Positions 1 to 10,304 of a DNA stretch of 64,000 bases are shown here, one piece after another. The position numbers and the translations under genes are program-made. The notes under the pieces were generated by a model that was given only the letters and a program-made list of their open reading frames with translations, did no database searches and had not been told where the DNA came from. Location of the stretch: the NCBI RefSeq assembly GCF_026212465.1, contig NC_080051.1, positions 20,263,446-20,327,445 of the forward strand, in the 5' to 3' direction. Source of the stretch: Amaranthus tricolor. Its lineage: Eukaryota; Streptophyta; Magnoliopsida; Caryophyllales; Amaranthaceae. Each line of letters begins with the position of its first letter. The first letter of the stretch is position 1.

Positions 1-674
1 GTGAAAATCTTTCAAGTTGTATTTTGTTTTGGAGGGATGACGATCCTTAAATGCTATATAGATTATGTGTGTGTTTGCTAGATACCCCTGGAACCTTGAG
101 ATGTTTCTTTTAAGAAACTTTCTAAATGAGTTTTTATATTAATATTTGTTTTTATATTTTAATTGGTGTTCTTAATTTCTTTTTTTAGAGTAGAGTAAAG
201 GATTTTTGAGCTCCATATTTGTGGATTGGTATTTATATATTGGTACTTTTAAAACTTTCTTGTTGTGAACTATGGGTCTATAATTAAGTATGTGATTAGT
301 TAATCTTAGATTGATATTCTTTGTTAACTTAATTTATAAGACGATATTATGAGATTAAGATTAACTTAGTCTTGAAATAAATTTTATGTTAAACTTTTAT
401 CAAGTCGGTCAAAAAGACGATAATATGAGATTAAAATTAATTAGGTCTTAATATAATAGTCTAAGAATAAGATAGCTATATGAAATTGACTAAATCTTAT
501 TTAATATGTGTACGAGCCAATATTTGTGAATAGTAAGTATAAATTGATATCCATGTGTAATTGTGGTGATTCCTAATATGTAGTCTTTCTTATTATTAAA
601 ATTTGTTTATAAATTATTAGTTGTTTAGACCTTCCAGCATCACATTTAGTTAAATTCATGCATAACAAGTAGAT
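1..674. other. AT-rich intergenic sequence, no gene seen
   Basis: I see no open frame of substance, no tRNA-like fold and no clear mobile-element end here. The stretch is AT-rich and contains an imperfectly repeated phrase (gatattatgagattaagatt near 344 and gataatatgagattaaaatt near 419). Confidence 0.5.
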
Positions 675-942
675 TCCCTCCTATTCACCTTAAGAGTCCC
701 ATTTGGCATTTCACGGATTTTAAGGAGAGTTAAAAGTGGGACCATAAGGATAGGAAAGAGAATGGTTTTATGGGTTTTTATATAAGGGAGGAAAATTAGT
801 ATGGGTAATGAAGGGTATAATTGAAAATAGGATAAAACTACTAAGGGCATAAAAGTCAAAACCCATACCAAAAATAAAAACTGAACAATTAAGATGATTT
901 GACTATAAAAAAAATGTGACACATAAACTGAATAGGAGGGAG
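675..942. mobile_element. Stowaway-like MITE
   Basis: About 268 bp is bounded by inverted ends: the left reads TCCCTCCTATTCA and the right, reverse-complemented, reads CTCCCTCCTATTCA. A TA follows the right end. The inside is non-coding, and the open frame across it on the minus strand has no protein character. The short length, the CTCCCTCC-type ends and the lack of coding capacity fit a non-autonomous Tc1/mariner (Stowaway) element. A related copy lies at 51769-52019. Confidence 0.65.
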
Positions 943-2260
943 TATCACATTAGCCTTAACATCCTTATATACAACCACCTCACCGTACACTTGCAATAAA
1001 TAAAATATGACATCGAATCTAAGTGTGTTTGATCCAAGGTCTAGCAAACACCCTCAAATTGAATTTATGTCATGACTATGGATGTTTAATGGGCTGGATA
1101 TAGGCCTAGTTAGGCTTAAATAAATATTGGTCGAATTGTATATAAAAATTAAAAAATTCTTTGAAAGTCTAGCCCAACCCGATTTGGGCCGTTTTTATTT
1201 TTATTAAATATTACTCCATAATCTCCATTGTTCAATTTATAATAATTAAATGGATAATGATATTTACAACCCTAAAGGTTGTATATAAAAATCAACAAAT
1301 TCTTTTTATTATCTATTTTTTTTTGTTTTTTAAGAGAATCTAACATGAAAATTGAAAATAATTAATGTTTTAAGTAATTATTTTAAGTTTTCATGAAAGA
1401 ATAAAATGAAAATAATAAAATATAGAATAATTTGATAATTATATCCTTTAAATTTAGGGCTTTTGCGAATTACAGCCTTAAATTTTAGTTATTGCGAATT
1501 ACAGTCACCAAAGTATCAAAGTCTACACCATTCAGGCCAAGTGACTGTTGACATTCTCAAATGACCTTTGACAAGCCTAGATGTCATTGACCATTACTAA
1601 TCACTTTTGACTTTTGTTGATTATCCCTAATCAACTTTGACTTTTCTAATTACCAATGGTAGCCTTGTGTTGTGGCACTTAACGTCGTTTTTACCCATCA
1701 ACACGATATTTTTTCAAAAAACGGACGTCTCATTTTGGAAATCCGGTCGAAACAATTACTTATTCACCTATTTTCCGGCACATAGACAAAAAAATATTTA
1801 ACATCGTTTTTTACACATCATAACGATATTTAACGTCGTTTAAATCCCTCTTAAAACGGGTAAGGACTCAAAATATGGGCCCGACCCGTTGAACACCTCT
1901 AATTACTAAACTCACTCAAATTGCATTTATGTGAAGCATTCTTCTCCAAACATTTTGATTACTTATTTTAGTTAGTCACACCAAAAAATTTTCACTGAGA
2001 ATCTCTCATGACTTCCTACTATGTCTGATTCATTACATGAGTGTGAAAACCACAAACTTCTTGCTTGCAAACACAACCCCAAGATTTACTACAATTCTAA
2101 TTTAATATTCCCAATTAATCATTAGACATTACCATCACATTCATAACTACAAAATCTCCTATGAGTTTCTAATACCCCTGCTTCATTGCAGGGGTGTGAA
2201 ACCCACAACCTTGTTGCTCCATTCCCACTATTTTAACTCCTTTCAATTAGGACACTCCCA
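943..2260. other. Intergenic, decayed repetitive DNA
   Basis: No gene is seen. Around 1440-1870 there are short internal repeats: 'gcgaattacag' occurs twice (near 1464 and 1493), and an 'aacgtcg...acccatca...acgatat' phrase recurs near 1681 and 1800. This suggests an old transposon remnant of unknown class. The last part acts as upstream region of the proline-rich protein gene. Confidence 0.4.
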
Positions 2261-2267
2261 TATAAAT
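2261..2267 (+). promoter_or_regulatory. TATA box of the proline-rich protein gene
   Basis: TATAAAT lies 61 bp before the ATG at 2328. Transcription would start about 30 bp downstream and give a leader of roughly 35-40 nt. This is why the ATG at 2328 is preferred over the longer frame that begins upstream at a GTG. Confidence 0.6.
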
Positions 2268-2327
2268 CCTATACACAACATTATTCTTGTACCTAAAACT
2301 TACAGTTCCTTAATAAGATCAACAATA

Positions 2328-2939
2328 ATGGCTCTCTATAAGTCTTGTTTCGTATCTTCAATACTTCTGTCACTGCTCGTTATTTGTTCAGCTCGCGCTG
2401 ATTTAGGCTATAACCCGAAACGTGACCACAACACTCCAGAAGATCAGCCAGCAAACAGTCCTAAAACTGATGACAACAAACCAACAGATCAAACAGATCA
2501 TCAGGGTGTTCATCCGATACCTCAACTACCCCGCGGCACTCCAGAGTCCTATCCAAAACCGAAAATAGTGATTCCTAAGCCAATCTACAAGATACCCATG
2601 TACAACCATCCATACTCGATGCACACGAGACCATATCATACACCAATGCCTATATATAAGAAGCCATTAATCAAAAAACCGTTGTATAGTCCAGCCCCTT
2701 TATACAGTCCACCACCGGACGCCCAAATTCCAAGCTCCCCTCCACCTTCGTCTCCACCACCGCCTCTAGCTCCACCACCACCGTCAGATCATGAGTCTAC
2801 CATCTCCACTACTCCGTCACATCCACCTCTAACAAACAAGTCTCCCACCTATGGCCCGCGTCCACCATACAATCTGCGAGACTATACCCCAGCACCAGTT
2901 TATGAAGCTCCAATTAAAGGACTTATTCTAGGAAACTAG
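2328..2939 (+). CDS. Secreted proline-rich (extensin/PRP-like) protein, 203 aa
   Basis: The single-exon frame starts at an ATG followed by a classic signal peptide: residues 1-24 run from MALYK through a hydrophobic LLSLLVIC core to a SARA cleavage site. The mature part begins with a hydrophilic segment rich in D, N, Q and T (about 25-75). A Lys/Tyr/Pro region follows with PKP, YKxP and KKPLYSP units (about 85-150), then a proline run with SSPPPSSPPPPLAPPPP (about 155-175). It ends with a short Tyr/Pro tail that includes APVYEAP. Proteins of this kind are exported to the cell wall, and YSP/SPPP motifs are typical hydroxyproline glycosylation or cross-link sites. There are no regular extensin repeats and no Ole e 1 domain, so 'PRP/extensin-like' is as far as I can go. 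The TATA box is well placed and no intron is needed. Confidence 0.8.
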   Translation: MALYKSCFVSSILLSLLVICSARADLGYNPKRDHNTPEDQPANSPKTDDNKPTDQTDHQGVHPIPQLPRGTPESYPKPKIVIPKPIYKIPMYNHPYSMHTRPYHTPMPIYKKPLIKKPLYSPAPLYSPPPDAQIPSSPPPSSPPPPLAPPPPSDHESTISTTPSHPPLTNKSPTYGPRPPYNLRDYTPAPVYEAPIKGLILGN

Positions 2940-4249
2940 CTGGCTTGTTTCTTGCTCTATGCCGTACAATCTGAAGACTTGAAGCTTAATTAAACTGATA
3001 ACAAATGTGTAATAACTACAGAAGTATGGTTTTTGTCAATTTAATATTTATAATTTACTTCGTTTAGAAATGTATCAGGAATGAAATAACAGCAACTATT
3101 TTGTAAAGGATGAAGAAGGAAGAATTGCATATTTATCAATTATCACACAATGTTTTTTTATCTCTTTGTATTTACATGTAAAAGTAATTAATTCATAGGC
3201 ATATTTAGTAGATAGTTCGAACTTCGAAAAATTTTCCTCCTGCGCAAAGCATAAACGATTACGTAAGTTAGGTCACTGCGGATCTGTCACCCAAAAAAAA
3301 TCAATCTCAAAACGTAATCCCATAAAAGCGGATCACAAATCCCAAACAAAACAATTACAGTTAAGCTTAGGTCAATACAACTACGACAATGCAAAGTGTA
3401 CCTTTTCTTAAATTAGTATGTATATTAGACACATAAGTGAAGCTATTAAAATCCTAAAAGTTGGATAACTTTAGGCGTAGATTAGTTATTAATGATAAAC
3501 TTCGTAAACAAATAAATTTGTTGAATCTACTTTAAATTCCGTAATTATATTTTATTCACTTTTATTTACCAATTTGTAAACACATCCTATAAACATTTAT
3601 TTCACAAATAATCACTTAGTTCACAAATCCCCTAAGTGTGATTTTCCCTTCAATAATTTTTAATTCAATCAACATAATTTTAGAATTTTTTCACCGATCG
3701 GCGAACAAAGATTTCAGAGGCTCATCTGGGTCCCGTATTTCGCACTTTTCTCAACTGGGTATGGTTCAATTCCCTAGCTAGTTTTCTGATTCTTTAACCA
3801 TTATTCATCATGGGGTTTTTTCATTGATTTCTCTTAAAATTTTTTTTTTTTGATTTGTTGCCCACTTGTTGATCTATTATAAAAAGCTTTGATATTAGTA
3901 ATTCTTCAAAGTTTGGATCTACATTTTGTTGGAAGACTATGCAGTTAGTTAAATAATATGTCAATTTGCCAATTGCCATTGCTAGAATTTTGGGGTTTGG
4001 TTGTTCTTGATTGGCTGAAAGAAATGCATATATTCAAAGGATTAAAATTTGTTTTTCTATTGATAATTTGGTTGGATAAATAGGGTATGTTCTGAATATG
4101 ATCATTTTCTATTAAGGTGAAGTTTTGTGTGGTTAATTTTTCTTGATATTATGTTTGATTTCATTTAGGGTTTATGTTTTTATTGATGGTTTTTGTTTTA
4201 GGGTTTGTGTCAAGTAATTCTTGCAATTTTTTTGTAAGATATGAAAAAT
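2940..4249. other. Intergenic; possible 5' leader exon of the F-box pseudogene
   Basis: 2940-3690 holds the 3' flank of the proline-rich gene and AT-rich DNA with no other feature. A GC-richer stretch at about 3695-3766 ends in a plausible splice donor (ctG|GTATGG) and is followed by T-rich intron-like sequence. It could be the untranslated first exon of the F-box gene at 5496, the copia remnant having landed in the leader intron. This rests on composition and the splice signal only. Confidence 0.3.
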
Positions 4250-5362
4250 TAATCATACCTGGTTCTTCGATCTGTTCACTGGCTTGGAGGCTTGCCCTAT
4301 TTCTTCTCCTGATTCTTCATGAGTTTTAAGAGAAATAGCAGTTCATCCTATTTTCTTCAATAACTCGTCATTCTCCTTTATTTATTGATCTTATAGTCTC
4401 CTTTAGTAATTGTTTCTTGGTGTTTGGTCACCATTCAGGATACCCTACTAGTTTGACACATCCTTCTTTTGTGTGACGAGTCCCTCCACAGTGGCTACAT
4501 TTTAGATTTGCTATTTCGTCACCATCTCGCCGGAATGATGTTTTGACTGACCAGTTTTATGCTGTTACTAAACCACTACCAATTGATGTCATATCTTCTT
4601 GAGGTATTTTTTCAAATCCCATGATTTCTCGACGGGAAATTTCCCTTCGAAGCAGTGGCATAAACCTCTTCAGCGGATGGTAAGATGTCCCTAATAGTGA
4701 GATCTCTCCGATCTTTATCAAATGTTTTGTTTAGATCGGCCATGAATAGATATACCCAGTTTTTTGCGTAGTTTCATTATAGACAGTAATGTCAGCTGAA
4801 CATTTCATTGGATCTGGTACCCTACAATCGATTTCTTTCCATAAGGTCATTAGCTTCCCATAATACATCTCGATTAAACCTTTGCCTTGTTTTGTTGAGT
4901 TGGCTTTGCTCATGAGATCAAAGATTTGCAATCCATCATGACCACTACTAAATAAGGACTCTATTCTTTTCCATAAATCCTTTGTTCTTCAATAGTCAAG
5001 GAATTGGTTGACTAAATTCTAGTTCAACATTTTCAAGAATCCAAGAAATTACAATTGAATCAAATTGGGCCCGTTTCATGTAATCTTGGTTGGTTTTGGT
5101 CGGTGGACAGACGATGATGTGATTGAGTCTCCCTCGGCCACTAATTACTAGATGCATGAGTTTTGACCATTTTGTATAATTGTTATGGTTGTGCTTCTTG
5201 GACAGATTTACGTCTTGGTTATTGTTGGGTTCCATGACAGGTTTGTTTGTGTTTAATCTGTGCAAGAGTTGCAAGAACTGTTCCATGGTGACATTATTTT
5301 TAGTATTACTAAGTTTGGTTACTTTCAGGTGTTTGTTCCTCCATTTTTGGTAAGCTTTCATA
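4250..5362 (-). pseudogene. Ty1/copia gag remnant
   Basis: Read on the minus strand, this is a decayed copia Gag. The start at 5361 is followed by a segment with an NYTKWS phrase (about residues 60-65), typical of the copia N-terminal/UBN2 region. A second open piece at 4931-4731 has the LMSKANSTKQG...EMYYGKLMTLWKEID signature of copia Gag. Near 4500-4436 there is a CCHC zinc knuckle (HCGGTRHTKEGCVK followed by LVGYPEW). The pieces are in different frames with stops between them. No protease, RT or integrase follows, so the element is 3'-truncated. It lies antisense to, and immediately upstream of, the F-box pseudogene. Confidence 0.75.
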
Positions 5363-5395
5363 ATTGGTAAATGATGAAACTTAGGTCTGAGCTTT

Positions 5396-5409
5396 TGCTT
5401 CTGATACCA
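5396..5409 (-). promoter_or_regulatory. Copia primer-binding site (initiator tRNA-Met type)
   Basis: On the minus strand the sequence TGGTATCAGAAGC sits 35-48 bp before the gag ATG. This is the classic initiator-Met tRNA primer site (TGGTATCAGAGC) with one inserted base. It confirms the minus orientation and places the end of a 5' LTR just to the right (about 5410). No convincing full LTR is left between here and the F-box ATG. Confidence 0.6.
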
Positions 5410-5495
5410 TAAATGAGTAATCTTTTATTTACTATGCAAAGAGTGAACCCTAAATGTTGTTTTGAGGTTGATCGATACAAATACATAATTTGACC

Positions 5496-6492
5496 ATGGA
5501 ACATTTGCCAGATGAAGTGGTTGGAAACATAATGTCCTGCCTTGTGGCTGCTAGGGATGTAGTGATGGCATTAGCAACATGCTAGGAATGGAGGGATGTG
5601 TTTTGCAGACACCTCCATTCCCTCTCATTCAATTCCAATAATTGGCGTGTGTACCGCGATTTGTTGACTAGTCGATTAGAGATTTTAATTACACAGACTA
5701 TTTTCCAAACAACTGGTTTGCAATGGCTTACAATCTTAATGGATGATGTTTATGAGTTTTCAGCTTCAGCTGTTACTGCTTGGCTTATGTAATCTAGCAA
5801 AAGTCTGAGAACATTTTATTACAATGTTATGACGAGTCCTAGTCTTTACATTCTCGATATTTGTGGGAGACACAGATTCGAGATGTTGATTTTGTCTCAC
5901 AATGCTATTACAGGAGTTGAACTTAATTTCCAAAGGTTTACTTGCCTCACTTCATTGTCGTTAAGTTATGTTAGTATTTCAGCATTGAACTTGAATCTTC
6001 TCCTAGCCGCGTGCACAAAGATTGAGACTTTATCCCTTATTAATCCCGATATTGCAATGTATACCTAAGTGTAGAGTTAAGTCTTACCCTGAAGCCATTA
6101 GTTCGAACAAGTTCATTTTGGAGGCGGACTCTCTTGAGTCTATGCACTTCAAAGATTGTGCCCTGGATCTATTCAAGCTTGTCGGGAAAAGGACCTTGAA
6201 GCATTTAACAGTAAATGATTCTAGTGTTATAACTCTTGATGTTGGTGAAAAAGCTGAAAGTCTTGAAGTTGTTGATGTTAGCAACTTCACATTAGCCCAG
6301 CCAAAGTTATATTATATGATATTTAAGTCGTCGAATTTGAGAGTTCTTCGGCTTTGGGATGTGGAGTTTGATGATGATGATGACATTATCGATTTGGAAG
6401 CTATCGCTATTTGCTTGCCTAATCTGTGCCATCTTTCATTGAGTAGTTGTACTAAGATACCCCCATCTCGAAAAGTTGATAATTTGTGGTAG
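5496..6492 (+). pseudogene. F-box/LRR (RNI-like) protein pseudogene
   Basis: The reading begins MEHLPDEVVGNIMSCL, an F-box opening, and continues into leucine-rich text (LQWLTILMDD, CLTSLSLSYVSISALNLNLLL, FILEADSLESMHFKDC, SSNLRVLRLWDVEFDDDDDI, LCHLSLSS). This resembles the F-box/RNI proteins of the Arabidopsis At1g67190 type. F-box proteins of this kind select substrates for SCF ubiquitin ligases. Damage: an in-frame TAG at 5583-5585, where a Lys or Arg codon is expected before EWRDVF; an in-frame TAA at 5790-5792; and a frameshift near 6060. The homology stops at about 6490, well short of the usual length near 420 residues. A copia gag lies in its leader. It is almost certainly non-functional. 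Confidence 0.8.
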
Positions 6493-7153
6493 TGTTTTTG
6501 AAGCCAAAACACATAAAAAAATGCTCGGATAGGAGAGCTTAAGAGCTTTCCCCAGAACATCGGTAATCTTAGATGAGGTATCGGATCTCAATAGTGAAGT
6601 TCATTGGCAAAGCCCATACTTTTTTTGTCCTTTTGGATGATAAGAGTAGCGAAACTGCTGATTTACAGTATGAGTGTTAGAAAGCTGCCGATGTTGTATT
6701 GTTGCCTGCTCTACATAAAAATGAACACTTGACATATCATATGGACCTTGGAAGGAAAATTTTATAAGGCTATCTTTGGAAACAAATAATGAGTTTCAAC
6801 TATGGAAATATAAATGAAGACTTTTAAGTTTCATATTAATGGAGGAGAGATAAAATAAACAAGCAAGAAAATTACTTATATGAAGTTTATGTTGAGGAAG
6901 AAAGAAGATGAATAACTACTTTTGTGGTTTTTAAATTTCAGAATAAAAGACTTGGGTAATTTATTTTCCAATTCGTAAAATAGAATTACTTCTAACATAA
7001 CGTCGGATTTGGCTTAAATTCAAATTTATATTTTTTTATTCATCAAGCACGTGAATTGGGTCAATTTTATATTTTCAAATAAAATTATGATTTCCACTGA
7101 CATTATAATATAATTTCTAAATTAACACATGTTAATATAATTGAACCAATTTT
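6493..7153. other. 3' flank of the F-box pseudogene, no gene seen
   Basis: AT-rich sequence with no recognisable coding or mobile-element signature. It ends at the left target-site duplication of the gypsy element. Confidence 0.4.
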
Positions 7154-7158
7154 ACTCT
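7154..7158. other. Target-site duplication, left copy (ACTCT)
   Basis: The five bases ACTCT sit directly before the left LTR and recur directly after the right LTR at 15855-15859. They define the exact ends of the gypsy insertion. Confidence 0.95.
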
Positions 7159-7868
7159 TGTTATGGTACTGTTTTTTAATTAATTTATTTATTTATTAAT
7201 TAAGCATCATATTACTAAAATACCCCTTGACCTTTCCGGATTGACTTTGACTTTTGGTCAATGGGCTTTCTGCTGGACTTCCCATCTTCCTTGGAAGGCT
7301 CATGGCATCTTACCTTCAGAATACTTAACTTCCCTATCATCTATCTTCTTTGGCCATCCTCCTTTTTTAGGTGAATAACTGCCCACCACCTTCCACTCTT
7401 CAGTCATGCTTGGCTCTCCTTGTTTCAAGGTGAATAACTGTCCACCTCCCATTACTCCCACTACTCCCATGATCTTCCACCTTTTCTCTCTGAAGTAACC
7501 TCCTCCTTCAACATTATAAATAGGGACAACCATCAGAGGGGAAGGGACATCGGAAAACAGCTTTCCTAGTATCCTTGCTTACACTACTTCCTCCAGCCTT
7601 CCCAACCACTAGCACTAGAACAAGCAATCTTAATCCCGACCTTCCTTCTCGCATTCATTCTATAATCTGTCATTCGTTAATTTCCGATCTACGTTCTGAC
7701 TTGAGCGTCGGAGGGGTTTTCCGGGAGATCACCCCCCGGACAAGGCTAACGTGTTATGTTGCAGGAGTTCAGGTCACCTCCTATCATAAGTCGCTTCTCT
7801 TGATCACACTTCTACTTATCTCCAGGTATTTCAAGTGTATCCCACTTCCTCGTTTCAACACCGAAACA
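7159..7868 (+). repeat. Left LTR of the gypsy element
   Basis: It is 710 bp, begins TGTTATGG and ends CGAAACA. It holds a TATA box (TTATAAATAGGG at about 7514-7525) that would drive the sense transcript. The small frames on both strands inside it recur identically in the other LTR and are not genes. Confidence 0.95.
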
Positions 7869-7870
7869 GT

Positions 7871-7889
7871 TTGGCGCCGTCTGTGGGGA
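7871..7889 (+). promoter_or_regulatory. Primer-binding site
   Basis: TTGGCGCCGTCTGTGGGGA lies 2 bp after the left LTR. A TGGCGCC start is typical of the tRNA-Asp-type primer site of plant Ty3/gypsy elements. This is the point where minus-strand DNA synthesis would start. Confidence 0.85.
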
Positions 7890-7933
7890 CCTATACAAAA
7901 AGTCATGGCTCCCAAGATGAATGTCAGGCAAAA

Positions 7934-9103
7934 ATGCTCCGGAAGAAAGCCAGATGGTTCGAACTCCACGAAGGAACGCTCTACAAGAAGTCATATACAC
8001 ACCCCCTCCTGAAATGCGTATCCCCTGAAGAAGGAAACTATATCCTCCGCGAAATACACGAAGGGGGATGCGGTATACACCAAGGAGTACGGACTGTCAT
8101 TGGGAAAGTCCTTAGAAGTGGATATTATTGGCCCTCACTCCGAGAAGACGCGGAGTATTTGATCAAAAGATGTCCTGAATGTCAGTACCACTCAAAGATA
8201 GGAAGGAAGCCATCTAATTACTTGACCGCCATGCAAGCCGTCCTGCCTTTCGACAAATGGGGCATGGACCTCCTTGGCCCCTTCCCTCCGGCAAAAGGGC
8301 AACGCAAATTCATCATTGTGGCCATTGATTATTTCACAAAATATGTGGATGCGGAAGCCCTTAGTTCAATCACGGACAAACAAGTCTGTCAGTTTATATG
8401 GAGGAATATCATCACAAGGTACGGCATCCCCCGGGTGATCATAACAGATAACGGAAGGCAGTTCGTCAGCAAGAACACCATCGAGTACTGCAACAAGTTT
8501 AACATTCAAATCAGATTCAGTTCAGTATCCAGGCCGCAAACTAATGGTCAAGTAGAATCCGCAAACAAAGAGATCCTGAATGGCATTAAGAAGAAGATAG
8601 AGGGGGTCAAAGGTAATTGGGATGAAGAACTACCAGGCGTCTTATGGGCAAGTCGAACAACCATCAAGGACGCAACGGGGCATACACCTTTCTCTTTAGT
8701 ATACGGATCGGAAGCCGTGCTCCCAGTTGAAATAGGCATACCCTCTACAAGGGTCACTTACTACTCACACGACAAAAATGAGGAAGGAAAAAGAGTAAAC
8801 TTAGATCTGCTGCCAGAGACAAGAGGAAACGCAATGCTGAGATCAATAGCACAAAAACAAAAGATGATCCGTAGCTTTAACCGTCATGTCAAAACCAGAC
8901 GTATTCAAATTGTTGATTTAGTCCTCCGAAAAGTAGAAGCTACGGGAAAGATCGTGGAGAAAGGAAAGTTAGGGGCCAACTGGGACGGACCTTTCAGAGT
9001 CACCCACATCGTCAAACCAGGAACTTTCGAACTAGAAGACATGAAAGGAAAAAAACTACCCCGTCCATGGAATGGAGACCACTTAAAGAAATTCTTCATT
9101 TAA
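7934..9103 (+). CDS. Ty3/gypsy integrase (5'-truncated pol), 389 aa
   Basis: The enzyme inserts retrotransposon cDNA into the host genome. Seen in order from the ATG at 7934: the end of the RNase H/linker region (KARWFELHEGTLYK); an HHCC zinc finger with H42, H49, C80 and C83; the DDE catalytic core with D112 (KWGMDLLGPF), D172 (IITDNGRQF) and E208 (PQTNGQVES), a D-D-35-E spacing; and a C-terminal domain with a NWDGPFRV motif and an HLKKFF end. No stop interrupts it, and every catalytic residue is present. Upstream, a gag-like start (ATG 7905, MAPKMNVRQK) in another frame is joined to pol by the large internal deletion. How this frame would be translated is unclear. The element would need gag and RT supplied in trans to move. 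Confidence 0.9.
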   Translation: MLRKKARWFELHEGTLYKKSYTHPLLKCVSPEEGNYILREIHEGGCGIHQGVRTVIGKVLRSGYYWPSLREDAEYLIKRCPECQYHSKIGRKPSNYLTAMQAVLPFDKWGMDLLGPFPPAKGQRKFIIVAIDYFTKYVDAEALSSITDKQVCQFIWRNIITRYGIPRVIITDNGRQFVSKNTIEYCNKFNIQIRFSSVSRPQTNGQVESANKEILNGIKKKIEGVKGNWDEELPGVLWASRTTIKDATGHTPFSLVYGSEAVLPVEIGIPSTRVTYYSHDKNEEGKRVNLDLLPETRGNAMLRSIAQKQKMIRSFNRHVKTRRIQIVDLVLRKVEATGKIVEKGKLGANWDGPFRVTHIVKPGTFELEDMKGKKLPRPWNGDHLKKFFI

Positions 9104-9462
9104 TAAAATTTGCAAGGGGCAATCAGTTACTAGTATCAGTGTTAGCAACATCAATCCGCGACTACAGTCCTTCCGCAACATAATTGCGTTGTAATTCAAA
9201 ATTACTTCAATCATCGCTTGTATCCTTAACAATCATTAATAAACAGGTTCTATTTTCAGATTGTCCGGCTCTTATGTTCGCAAATGTTTGGTAAAATTCT
9301 TTTGCAAATCTTATTAAATCAATAATATCCATAAGTCGGACCCTTGAGAGGGGGCCCATCATCAAATTATTTTGTCACTAACGAACTTGCTATAATTCGG
9401 ACCCTTAGAATAGGGTTCCAAAACCAAAAATCATTTGAAGCATTCACCATCTGTTCGTAGCA
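9104..9462. other. Post-integrase spacer with first motif copies
   Basis: No gene is seen. Degenerate copies of the array core appear at about 9331 (ataagtcggaccc) and 9393 (ataattcggaccc), before the regular tandem array starts. Confidence 0.5.
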
Positions 9463-10047
9463 TCGATAAGTCGGACCCCCAGTTTGGGGTCCCTAGAGTT
9501 CAAAATATTCTAAGTTTTTCACGATGATGTTTCCCAACCGGGACATCGATAAGTCGGACCCCCAGTTTGGGGTCCCTAGAGTTCAAAACATTCCAAGTTT
9601 TTCACAATGATGTTTCCCAACCGAGACATCGATAAGTCGGACCCCCAGTTTGGGGTCCCTAGAGTTCAAAACATTCCAAGTTTTTCACAATGATGTTTCC
9701 CAACCGGGACATCGATAAGTCGGACCCCCAGTTTGGGGTCCCTAGAGTTCAAAACATTCCAAGTTTTTCACAATGATGTTTCCCAACCGAGACATCGATA
9801 AGTCGGACCCCCAGTTTGGGGTCCCTAGAGTTCAAAACATTCCAAGTTTTTCACAATGATGTTTCCCAACCGGGACATCGATAAGTCGGACCCCCAGTTT
9901 GGGGTCCCTATTGTTCAAAATATTCTAAGTTTTTTACTATGACGCTACCCAACCGAGACATCGATAAGTCGGACCCCCAGTTTGGGGTCCCTGAGTTCAA
10001 AAGAAAATCCCAGGTCTCCCACTAAGGTAACCCGTAACCGGGACATC
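9463..10047 (+). repeat. 83-bp tandem array, seven copies, each with a hairpin
   Basis: Seven copies start at 9463, 9547, 9630, 9713, 9796, 9879 and 9962, a period of 83-84 bp, with a degenerate continuation to about 10080. Each carries CGATAAGTCGGAC followed by GGACCCCCAGTTTGGGGTCC, a perfect 7-bp inverted repeat around a 6-nt loop. Copies 2 to 6 are almost identical, so the array has been homogenised recently. It lies between the integrase stop and the end of the antisense gene. Tat-lineage elements are known to carry tandem arrays in this 3' region. Confidence 0.9.
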
Positions 10048-10304
10048 TACAAGTCGGACCCCCTTACTGGGGTCTAAAGGCTGAAAATATTTCAAGTACA
10101 AATTTCCTTGATGACGTCTGCGCGTGACATCGAAAAATCACGTCCTCCAAGTATTATTCCGCAGCCTCAAAAGAGAGAAGCCACGGCTCAACAAATAAAA
10201 GCATGAATACCACAAATAAACTCCACAATCAGGAATATATACATCAAAATATTCAAAATACAGAGTTGAATGTTTGCAAAAATCAAAATTACAAAATTGC
10301 AAGA
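10048..10304. other. Spacer between the tandem array and the antisense gene end
   Basis: It holds the last degenerate motif copy (ctacaagtcggaccccc at about 10048), then unique sequence that would contain the 3' end of the antisense transcript. Nothing else is seen. Confidence 0.5.

Noticed and set aside
2196..2327. N-terminal extension of the proline-rich protein from a GTG
   Set aside because: The TATA box lies inside this segment, the start is not ATG, and a signal peptide begins at the internal ATG at 2328.
7300..7533. 77-aa frame on the minus strand, repeated identically at 15287-15520
   Set aside because: It lies wholly inside the two LTRs and has no protein character. The duplication comes from the LTRs.
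9463..10047. CRISPR-like array
   Set aside because: The units are contiguous 83-bp tandem copies without unique spacers, in a plant retrotransposon.
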